Assembly: GCA_021014945.1 (NCBI GenBank)
Contig: MU266384.1
Span: 1 to 64,000, forward strand
Direction of reading: 5' to 3'
Length of the DNA: 64,000 nt
DNA from: Leucogyrophana mollusca
Taxonomy: Eukaryota; Basidiomycota; Agaricomycetes; Boletales
Shown: positions 11,384-20,599 of the stretch, one piece after another
Layout of the letters: each line of letters opens with the position of its first letter
Position numbering within the stretch: position 1 is the stretch's first letter
Position numbers and translations under genes: made by a program
Notes under the pieces: generated by a model
The model's database searches: none
Told to the model about the DNA's origin: nothing
The model's input: the letters and a program-made list of their open reading frames with translations, nothing else

Positions 11384-13088
11384 GGCGCTAGGAGACGAGA
11401 GTGACGGATGCGGGTTAGTGAAGGTGTTCGAGGCGACGTTGAGGGAGGATGATGCGGGACACAGCTACTGTAAGGTGAGCCCCCTCTTATGCCCTCTGTA
11501 CGTCCTGTGAGCATGCTGTGCACCTGTTGTTCAAACGCACCTCGTGTCTTTGGCGAGCGCTTGATGTTTTTAGCATACACAGGCTTGGGGCTTGGGCGCC
11601 TCGCCTTCCCCTACGCTGCTCTGCACGTTCATGTGCCGCATTCACACTCTTTCGATCCTCTTTCCCGCTCATTCAGATGTCTCAAGTGCTACATCACCGA
11701 AATGTATACTTCGAGGCGTCGAAACCCCGTGTCCATGACTCTGACCTTGCCTTCACCCATTTTCACCCACCGTACTATTCCCGTCCCAACTCCCTCCGGC
11801 CCCGTCCCCATGGCGTCCCCATCCACATCCGCACCGCCAGTACTATTATGCCCCTCATCGCCCTCCTGTGCACGAACCCCCCCTTTTAACGACCCCTTCA
11901 ATGCACGCGTCATCGAGTGCCATTCAATTCTGGATGCGAGCGGCGGCGGCGAGGATGGATGATGATGGGGAAGGTAGAAGGTATTCATTCCGGAAGAAGG
12001 ATGGTCGCACAGAGACAGGGGATAAAGGGATAGCGGGAAGAGCAAGGGAGTTGCTATTAAGGGAACTCTCAGCAGCGTCGTCCACAGGCGTCCCAAGCTC
12101 TTCAAAAGCGGATGAGCGAGCAGCGCCCTTATCCACATCGACATCAAGCAAGCAGTAGAGAACTTCAGGTGGGCACGTAAAAAAAGTTCGTCGAAGGCGG
12201 TCTGGAACCTGGGGAAAGACCTCCCCCATCCCAGGTCGCAAGTACTCGTCGCCCTTAGCCAGCTTCACCCAAGGCTTGCCTCTTCCGCCTAACTCAGGAC
12301 ACACCTCCCGCTGAACCCAAGACAAGGACAAGCTCCCCGCCGCCGGACCTGTAGGACATCTCTGTTCTCCAGACGCTTCACGCCGCCAAACCCATCAACA
12401 GCTCTTGCAGTCGAACCTGCAGTAACCTGGTCCGATGAAGACGCGATCGGAACAAGGGGGAGAAGGAGCGGTCGCGTAAGAGTAGTTCGAGGCATTTCGG
12501 GGCCCAACCCACACTCTCATCGCCCCCCTTCTCCTCTCTTTAACCTAACATCGCTCCCCCCGCCGAGTCCATCACGCCTCCCTCCGCTAAAATCCACCAC
12601 ACATCGCCCATCGATCTCAGCCATGGACACATGCCGGGGGAAGGAGATATCGATCCTGGCTTTGCAGTGTGTCCCGAGTTACCCGCCTTCGTTCCCAGCA
12701 GACTATTTGATTGACTACAGGAGTCTGGTGAGTAATAGATGTGTTCCTCAAGGGTGTTCCTTCTTCCTCACCTCGTCCTCATCCTTTGTCTCTGAATACG
12801 AGACTATGGAAGCATTGGTCCATCGTAGTCGAAAATGGTGAGTGCGTCAGACATTGAGCCACGCGCACGATTCACAAGGCCTTTATGACGTGTAGCTCAG
12901 CTTACGCATGCTGAGCATTTGCGTCCACTAGAAATAGAGGGCTCACAGATTTACGTGCGTCAGTTACATTTTCGGGGTCTGACATTTTCAATATCACCCT
13001 CACCGCTACTTTCTTGTACTTTCTTGCAGATAGTTGTCTCCGCACGGCGGTCATCCGGCCCAAATCTTCGCCCATACTCTTCCACGAC
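11384..13088. repeat. Spacer of the WD40 tandem array, copy 2 (5' flank of paralogue A)
   Basis: About 11384-11760 matches the upstream region of paralogue B (19726-20105), so the promoters duplicated with the genes. About 11709-12050 matches 8549-8895, and 12641-13088 matches 9180-9612. A segment of roughly 570 bases (about 12055-12625) has no counterpart in copy 1; a 135-codon minus-strand frame (11924-12331) covers part of it, without recognisable family. The homology stops abruptly at CGACACT (13085-13091), where a 4.27-kb insertion begins. Confidence 0.8.
12641..12727 (+). other. Conserved 87-nt exon-like segment, copy 2
   Basis: Second copy of the 29-codon segment (KEISILALQCVPS, then PPSFPADYLIDYRSL), again followed by GTGAGTA. 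A candidate acceptor TTTCTTGCAG lies near 13029, the same relative place as in copy 1. Confidence 0.5.
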
Positions 13089-13543
13089 ACTCAGTGTTGG
13101 CGTTGACGGCGTTAGACAACCGGTTAGACCCAGTTTGAATACGTCAAAACCAAATCACTCAAGCGTCGTACTTTCCATTCAAGTCCTCGGAGAGCTGGCC
13201 CCCGTGGCCCCGCTATCGGTGTGCTCAAGGTCTTCAGAATTTGCTTGCGCTGGCGAATGTGGAGGTCAAAGGCAAACGCGGAGGTCAAAGCCCCTCGCAG
13301 TAGGTGAGTCGAGTGCCTGGTCCCGCGGCGGAGAAGCCCAAGATTGGACGACATCACTACAACCTATAGTAGCATCCACGTCGACCACTTGTCTCGGCCA
13401 AGGACCATGGACATCTCGACGGTCCAACCTGCCAAACAACGACTAAACAGCGACAACTTGAATATATTTCTGACTACTATCGACGCTGAACATTGAACCC
13501 CAGCCCCAGGCTGTCGGATTATTCGGAATAGACTGACTTTGTG

Positions 13544-13885
13544 CTATATGGACTGCCTACGGGGGGATGGATTTTCGGAGTTCTCGTTGATCGGGATGAC
13601 CGTGGCCTCACAACTTCGTCGAGAGCTAGTTTCGCTGAGTCTCACCCCGCAGTGCTTCAAAGCAGTTCTGCAGCGATGTATGTGGAGTTTTGGCATGTAA
13701 TCAACATGGTTATAGATGAGAGACGCACGAGTTCTTGAAATTTCAGAGCAATCTATTGACGCAATCAGAATGGCCACAAATTCACGGATAAAGGGACGAA
13801 CCTCGGAATGCAGCCTCTTAATGTTAAGCTCAACGGAATCAGAGGTAAATTCTCCTGTAAACGTCCTATCATCTGCCGAGCACAT
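13544..13885 (-). other. Open frame of unknown meaning in the insertion
   Basis: A 113-codon minus-strand frame containing FTGEFTSDSVELNIKRLHSE and ending at 13544. It overlaps in another frame a segment (13765-14022) with a PTTLRETIMHRLLDDGMPFL stretch that superficially resembles the start of cupin/JmjC-like fungal proteins. The two could be exons of a truncated gene, but I cannot close a model. Listed so the stretch is not read as empty. Confidence 0.25.
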
Positions 13886-13916
13886 AGCTCTGTAACCAAA
13901 AAGGGCATACCGTCGT

Positions 13917-16385
13917 CTAATAAACGGTGCATGATCGTTTCACGCAGGGTAGTGGGGTCTTCGATGGGGATGGAGTTGTACCGAGGCCTGACCACACCCT
14001 GGGGTCCTGTGAAAGTCGGCACAGTTCAAGATCCAGGGTACATAAAAAGCGGAAAAGTATCGTCGTACCTTGAGATTCACAATCATCGTAATGTTTGGCT
14101 GCCAAGTCTTCTTCGCCCACGTCTACCAGTAGGACATCAAACCTCCCGGCGGCACGCAAATCGTCGATGTTCGGACTATCCACTCGTCCGATGGCATCCC
14201 GCATAGCCGGTAGGCGGCTCGCCAGCCATATGAGTTCCAAGACACCTCCACTATCTACCGCACTGGCTTTGGGTGGGTTTTCAGAGCCGGCGTGCGTCAT
14301 CCGAATTGCCAGCACCAAGAGGATGATAGAAGCGGAAAGCGCGAACAATAGCTATCCAGGGTGCGTGCGGTCAATTGTCGCTCGGATGTGGCAAGTTACT
14401 TACGGGGATCCAGTTAATCTACCAGAGACAGTGTCAATGCGGTACCTAGCGACGACGCTTGCACATACATTTAATCGGGTCTCCAACACGAGTCGCGTTA
14501 TTGTCACTGAACCAATGGAATGGTCGAAGCCACCGCCGACCTCGCCAAGTTGACCAGCTGTAACACGAAAGCAATTAGGCCCGCTCAGTCCGAGGCAATC
14601 ATCATCCCAGCTATCACGACAGACCTGTCCACATCGTCGTTGCAAGTATTCGAGATAGAGCCGTTTCCATTTGATCTACGGAAAGAGTGAACGATGGGGT
14701 GGTATTAGACGAAACATCGGGGTTGTAGGTTAGGCGTGGATTTATTTGCGAGGAATTCATGCCTAGTAGTTGCATTAGGTACCTGGTGGATATAGGTGGT
14801 CAGTGGCTAGACGTGTTCTATGGATGTGAATAGTTAGACTGACGCATCCAGCATACTTGGCTGATAACCACATTCGCCGGTGGGGGCGGGGATGGTACCG
14901 GATAGTTCACTAGCACTGCATATCGGCGACATACCAGCCAAGGGAGCTGCGTCCCACGAAGCCCGGGGCTACACACGCAGTTACACACACAGTGAGATGC
15001 AAATAGTTAACTAAGAACTTCACGGACACACCCATGTTTCATTTGCTGTTTCTGAGGATCGAAGCAACGAAACTGGCGAAACAGAGGTCCAAGTGGGTGA
15101 AACCGGTGCTTCAGAGATGGTACCGAGGAACGTGTTTGATTGGACGTCCACGATTGCGCTTGTGCGGAGAAGAGATATATTGCAGGTTACCCAGGACATA
15201 TCTATAGTTGCGGAGGAGATATGGGCGGGGGAGTCTGCGAAGCATGAGCATAGCGAGTAACAGAGGAAAATATGCCTCACCGTCGGAGGACACGTAATAG
15301 GTCCAGTTCATGGAGATTGCTGTGCGGTCGAGCAGTGCAGCGCTGCCTTCAATTGCAGTAGTCACAAAGAAATCAAGCATATCCTGAACATATAGGGATA
15401 GTACACGAGGTCTCTAGCTGACGGAGTGAATGACAGTACCGAGGGGATCCCATTGGTGTTGTTTAGGACTTGATTGGCGTTGTGTACGACTTGGTCTTTC
15501 CCTGCGGATAATCAAACAGCCATCAGCGTATGGGGGTTGCGGGACTAGCAATACACACACACGGAACAGATATCGATTCTCAAAGATCGCCATTCTGGTC
15601 GCGAAGCCACCCCGCTGCATCGTAAACCATACCTGCAACGAGGGCACAGTCAGCGTTTATGCTTGTGGCATTGACTCTGACGTTGCCGATCCCCGTGTTG
15701 TCGAGCAGAACATCGTATACAGTGCCATTCGCTAGCCCAGCATTTCCTAGACCGGAGAAACTTTCGATAGACGGTGCGAGTGATGAGATGGTAGCCCAAT
15801 TGAACCCATTATAGTTGACTGAGGAATCAGGCCAACCGACGGCAGTCAGGGAAGATGCTGTTACAGTGTTATTCAAGGTTTGAAATTGAATGATGGACGA
15901 CGAAGTGATGTGCGGCACGGAGATGTTTAGAAGATATGCAGTGACAGATAATACTCCGAGCGGCGACGCGACGACCTTGGTTTGCTGCCAGAGGCCGGCA
16001 AGTGCAGCGCCTAATCCACCCCAGGCTCCCGTTACGTCGTGAATGGCGGTGAGCATCTGCCGCTGAGACAACCTGCGCGAAAGTGACACTCTCTGGGTCA
16101 AGTATACCAGCAGAGCGGTGTAGAGCTGGGGCCGCAATGAGCTGATCGCGTAGAAGGCATTGAGAATGACATGACCTGACTTACGGTGTAGAATGCTTGC
16201 AACGAAGCGCTCAATGCGGCCGTCAACATGCTGGTTTTCGACGTAATGGGCACGACGACACTGTGCTCCGTATGACGGACCGCGAGCCCCACAAGACAAA
16301 GGTGAAGCGCGATAAGCACAGCGTGGAGGCAATAACAAGTCCGGCGAAGGGATATTGAGGAGAGACTCGATCTCCCACGAGGCAT
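13917..16385 (-). CDS. Multi-pass membrane protein with large glycosylated ectodomain (uncharacterised Agaricomycete family)
   Basis: Exon 1 is 16385-16185 (start MPRGRSSLSS, then a hydrophobic helix CYCLHAVLIALHLCLVGLAV). Exon 2 is 16125-15633 with LYTALLVYLTQRVSLSR, a second helix region, then a Ser/Thr/Asn-rich ectodomain carrying several NxS/T sites such as NNTVT and NGTVY. Further exons carry KDQVVHNANQVLNN, DMLDFFVTTAIEG and SMNWTYYVSS. A late helix FALSASIILLVLAIRM and the tail GGVLELIWLAS then RAAGRFDVLLVD follow near 14348-14060. From memory, this layout matches a large, unnamed membrane-protein family common in Agaricomycetes. Function unknown. The last exons and the stop (13917 if read through; other ends possible) are uncertain. 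The whole gene lies inside the 4.27-kb insertion. Confidence 0.7.
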
Positions 16386-17355
16386 CCACTTATTGACTCT
16401 TGTATCCCCGTCGCTCGTGGACGAATGACCTAAATATTGGTTGAGCCTGTCAAGTCGAATCGTTCGAAAAAGTGGGGGGTATCTGACCGTCGAGCAGTGA
16501 GGTCTCGTCCTGTAAGGCTGACTGCGATGAAATCGAGGTGGGCATGTCTAAAGGACGTTGAGACTGGTGAGGTGCTTTGGTGGGTGTCAACAGGACAAGC
16601 AGATAACGGGCATAAAAGGGACGGTGGCCCAAATAAAAAAGCGAGTCGAAATGATGCATCAGACTCTGAGGGTTTAAATTTGCTTGGGAGAAGTGCCAAC
16701 TCATCAAGATATGATGAGACGGGCCCAACCAACATCTACAGTGGCGATGTGTATGATCTGTGCAGAGTCCCCATGGCTTCAGCGTCGCGCTTTTCGAGCT
16801 TATAGACGTGGCTGCATCGTTAAAGTGGTGTTATCTCAGCGCGGAAGGCGGTCGGATAGGATGGCTGCACAGGATGATCGAATGCACGTCGATCCAAATC
16901 CAAAAAGCAAGTCCTCAGCAAGAATGATGTATCAATCCGAATATGTCTGGTTAAGATCATAAGCTTGATAGAGTGCCGAGGGAAATAAGACATACCGTTC
17001 TTAAAGGTATATCAAGAGACTCCCACCCAAGTCCTCATAGTTTGCCAGTCAGATTCGTCGTGGCCTTTCTAGCTTCCCGCAAGTATACGAGGAGGTCCGG
17101 ATACATTGATTTAGCACTTGGGGACTGGGCATTCCAAGTCTGGGAGCGCCAACGGGACACCCCGATTGACGGATGGATGGGAATCGAGGTTGTTGACAAC
17201 TGGACTGAAGGCTATGTTTCAGCAAATTCTGCGTTGCTTTAGTGACCGTTACGAGCCTCGGTAACGATGTCATAGGTCACGTGGAACAATGGCCACTAGT
17301 TGGCCTGAACCCCCACGCGGAAACGGTTGAGTCCCGAATGGACCTGGGCCTGAGT
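16386..17355. other. Right part of the insertion, upstream of the membrane-protein gene
   Basis: No gene is supported; the frames present are short, overlapping and lack motifs. It should contain the promoter of the membrane-protein gene. The final bases CTGAGT (17350-17355) mirror the ACTCAG at the left end. Confidence 0.45.
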
Positions 17356-17792
17356 CGACACTACCGTCGCCGGATGGCCGAGTGCTGTGACTGCTTTTCT
17401 CGGAACTCACGTTGAACCGACGTAGATGTGGCTCAGATCGTCACAGGAAATGATCATTGACTTTCTTCTCGCGTTACATCCTTCACGACTGATGTATACT
17501 TCTACACTAGACTCTCCATTCATCGAACGTATATATGTCGGGTGAATATCGCAGTGGCTCGCAATTGGGAGGAAGGTGGTAGTACTATAGCTCATGGTGG
17601 GGTAGAACGCCGGACACTCGAGCATTCCAATATCCAACAGAAGCCTGAAGGAGCAATGATGGGGCGTCACGAAATACATGACGTGAAAGTTGGTCGAAAT
17701 GAATGGCAGCGCGGATTTCATGATACTAGACCCGAAAATAACATCAGAGATATACACCGCTGCGAAGAAGAGAAAAGCGGGGCTCAACTCAC
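17356..17792. repeat. Spacer segment downstream of WD40 paralogue B
   Basis: Homologous to about 9607-10032, the segment downstream of paralogue A. Both copies contain an apparent short intron right at the WD40 stop codon (GTGAGT to TTCGCAG) and a conserved frame VYISDVIFGSSIMKSALP (VYISDVILGSSIVKSALP in A). That frame may be an alternative C-terminus or 3' UTR; its conservation could also be recent duplication only. Confidence 0.6.
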
Positions 17793-19725
17793 CTACCGCC
17801 TCTGCAAATGCCTCCGCCGCCTGAAGTACTCCCCGAAACAAACGGCGTCCAAGCACCCCGTGTCCTCGTAGTATGACTCCGCATCATTATCTTCAGGCTC
17901 TGAGTCCGGGCTGGCGTTCCTGGCAGCTCTGCGCCGCTCTCGGGCACGCCAGCGACGTCGTTCATTTCTGTCTCTAGGAGGGGCTGCATACAATCGCTAC
18001 AGGGAGCTGCCGGTGAGATCAAATACGGGTCGGTGGAGATGGATTGCATACCTCATCAAGTTTTCCGAGCGCTACGTTAGCTTCGTCCTGGTTTGTTGAT
18101 GGTTGTGTTCGGGAATGGGAAGCTGTCCTCCCGACACTTACCTCTGGAGAGGCAGGAGCATTGGCGTGCTCGTGAAGGGGTACTAATGGCAGATGTGGGG
18201 GGCTGTCCGGGAGGACGCGAGATTTGCGATGCCGGATATGTCGCCAGCGTTCACGAATGTCGCGTGACCACTTGCGACCAGACACGGTGGGTTGAACGGT
18301 CGATATTTCTTGCTCGAGTGGGGGATCCTGCTGAGGTTCGGTAGGTCGCTTAAAAGGGACACGAATGAGAGGATACCACGCAGAAAGACTCGACGAAAAC
18401 TCACGAGGCGCGGGCGTATCGACTCGGTGTCCCAGTCGTCGTCGATACTCGGCTTTCTTTCCTGCGGGCACCGGGTGGCGGACTGTTGCTGCACGACGGC
18501 GGGAAGCTAGGTATAATGCGGGGAATTAATCTCGAGGTATGCACAACATGAAAACGCAAGCTCACATCAAGTAGCGAGGAGCCTATCGAAGACGTGCCAT
18601 CATGCGGCTTGGCATGGGCTTGCCGCTGCTCGCGGGGGGGTGCCTAGTGTAAAGACGGGTGTTAGCGGGCAGAAGAGCGTATACGCGCAAAAGATGCCTA
18701 CAGGGTTGCTAGCGGTAGGCGGGGAAGACTGAGGTGGAGTGTTAGAAGGAGTATTGAAGCAGAATGAAGATACTCACTGAGCCTCGGATCGCGAATGATT
18801 CCGTATCCCACAAGGACACCGCGTCGTGATTTCCGCTGCCGATGATGTATCGCCCGTCAGGGCAGAACGCCACGGAATATACAAAGCCATCTGTGTGGAA
18901 TGAATCTCCAACCTGCAGCCGCGTCTCTAGATCCCAAACCCGGACTGTCCCATTGTCTCCACTTGCGATTCTTCGTCCATCGGGGGTAATTGAGATGGAG
19001 TTGATCGCAGCCTTGTGCCCGAGCATCGGCCTCCCCACTTGTACTCCCGTTTTGGCATCCCAGACGCGGATACTTTTGTCGTCCGACCCGGTGACGAGGA
19101 GACACCCATCCCGTGAATACACAACCGACATCACATTACGCGTGTGGCCTTTTATGGGGCCGACGACAGCCTCGCCAGTCGCGATGTCAAACAACTCGAA
19201 AGACCCATCATCACACCCAGCAGCAATCTGGGTCCCATCCGGCGAGAATGCTACACAGAAGGCGTTGCCGTCACATTTCAGCGGTTCCCTGCGAGGTCTG
19301 CCCGTGTCCGCATCCCACAACCGTATCTCCCTCTCGCTGGCTATCGGTGCAGTTGCAATCCAACGTCCATCTGAGGAATAGGCCAGCATCCAAACTCCAC
19401 CTTCGTTGAATTCGTGAACCACCTCCCGCGTTAGTGCATCCCAAATAACCACTTTCTTCTCTATTCCACTCGCAATTCTCCTGCCATCCGGAGATATCGC
19501 CATCCACGAGACGCTGGAATCATGCTGAAGCGGTTGCCCGTCTTGCCTACCGCTCTCAACATTCCAGATGACGACGGTCTTGTCGCCGGACGCGCTTGCA
19601 ATGCGCCGACCATCCGGGAAATACGCGACGCAGGTGACATGTTTGTGTCCCTTGAAAACCCTCGTCGGACGGCAGGATGCGGGACGCACGCCTGACGACT
19701 CGATGGGGTTCGATGACGTCGACAT
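17793..19725 (-). CDS. Seven-bladed WD40 repeat protein, paralogue B with full-length tail
   Basis: Six exons close in phase: 19725-18778, 18643-18566, 18506-18405, 18327-18142, 18087-18052, 17996-17793, giving about 517 residues. Exon 1 encodes seven WD40 repeats (first VFKGHKHVTCVAYFPDG, last VAFCPDGRYIIGSGNHDAVS), a complete propeller. The remaining exons encode a disordered, charged tail with DPPLEQEIS, RNERRRWRARERRRAARN, an acidic SEPEDNDAESYYED and a C-terminal FRRRRHLQRR. Function is unknown beyond a scaffold role. This is the intact reference for paralogue A, which lacks exons 3-5. The promoter region duplicates that of A. A splice donor overlaps the stop (TAG-GTGAGT), so an alternative C-terminus is possible. 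Confidence 0.82.
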
Positions 19726-20430
19726 GGCGCGAGGAGGCGAGAGTGACGGGTGGGGGGTTAGTGAAGGGGTTCGAGGCGATGTTGAGGGAGGACGGTGAAG
19801 TGCGAGACACGGCTACTTCAAGGTGAACCCCCTCTTATGCCCTCTATACATCCTGTGAGCACGCTGTGCACCTGCTTTGCGAAGCACCCTTGTGCCTTTG
19901 GGGAGCGCTTGATATTTTCAGCATACACAGGCTTAGGACTTGGGCGTCTCGCCTTCACCTACACCGCTCTGCACGTTCGTATGCCAAATTCACACTCTTC
20001 TGATCCTCTTTCCCGCTCATTTGGATGTCGTCTCAAGTGTTACATCACCGAACTGTGTAGCTCCATGCGTTGGGACCCCGTGCCCATGACTCTGACCTTC
20101 CCTTCACCTACCGTACCACGTATCCTCGGGTGAACACACTCACACATAATTACCCCGAATTCCGCCCGCTCCCTATCGTCCCTCATGCCCCACATCTCAG
20201 CATACCGTCAAGGGTCCGACCCGCTGAGCCCAGCCGCTCGACAGACATCTTGTCGGGACCGGAGGCAGGAGATGTCGTCCCTGGCTTTCTGGTGTGCTCT
20301 GAATCACTCGTCTTCGTTCCCAGCAGACTATTTGATTGATTATAGGAGTCTGGCGAATATTAGATGTGTCCCTCCTTCCTCACCTCGTAGAACGCTGACG
20401 TGGAGGTGGTCGCTGAGGTCTGGAACACAC
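19726..20430. repeat. Spacer of the WD40 tandem array, copy 3 (5' flank of paralogue B)
   Basis: 19726-20105 matches the upstream flank of paralogue A. About 20110-20352 matches about 8990-9266. A final 45 bases (about 20385-20425) match about 9803-9842, so the intervening part has been deleted. The array ends here, about 170 bases before the formamidase stop codon. Confidence 0.75.
20266..20352 (+). other. Conserved 87-nt exon-like segment, copy 3 (donor lost)
   Basis: Third 29-codon copy (QEMSSLAFWCALN, then FPADYLIDYRSL), same length, no indel. The following bases are GCGAATA where the other two copies have GTGAGTA, so the donor is destroyed here. Confidence 0.45.
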
Positions 20431-20599
20431 GCGGGATCCAATAGAAATCGATGTTTGCTCTCTCTCAGCTCACGGGGAACCATAACCTTCGAGTTTGATT
20501 TCGTGCAAACTCCATACGAAACTTGCTCCTGTGTTGTACAAACATTTCCCTAATATACATTTGTTTTACCACGCTGAACTGAAGTGGGCAGAGTACCAT

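Larger units (their letters stand above)
13089..17355. mobile_element. 4.27-kb insertion in the WD40 spacer, with short duplicated ends
   Basis: Spacer copy 1 reads continuously through CGACACTACCG (9607-9617). Copy 2 matches it up to CGACACT at 13085-13091, then loses homology, and the match resumes with CGACACTACCG at 17356. The intervening DNA is thus an insertion. The repeat CGACACT at both ends is a 7-bp duplication; alternatively the duplication is CGAC and the element begins ACTCAG and ends CTGAGT, a 6-bp inverted repeat. No transposase frame is visible. It carries a complete-looking membrane-protein gene on the minus strand. It may be a non-autonomous DNA transposon that carries a gene, or a repair-mediated insertion. 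Confidence 0.65.

Noticed and set aside
13089..17355. Calling the insertion a hAT or CACTA transposon
   Set aside because: The ends, duplication length and lack of transposase do not fit any named superfamily clearly.
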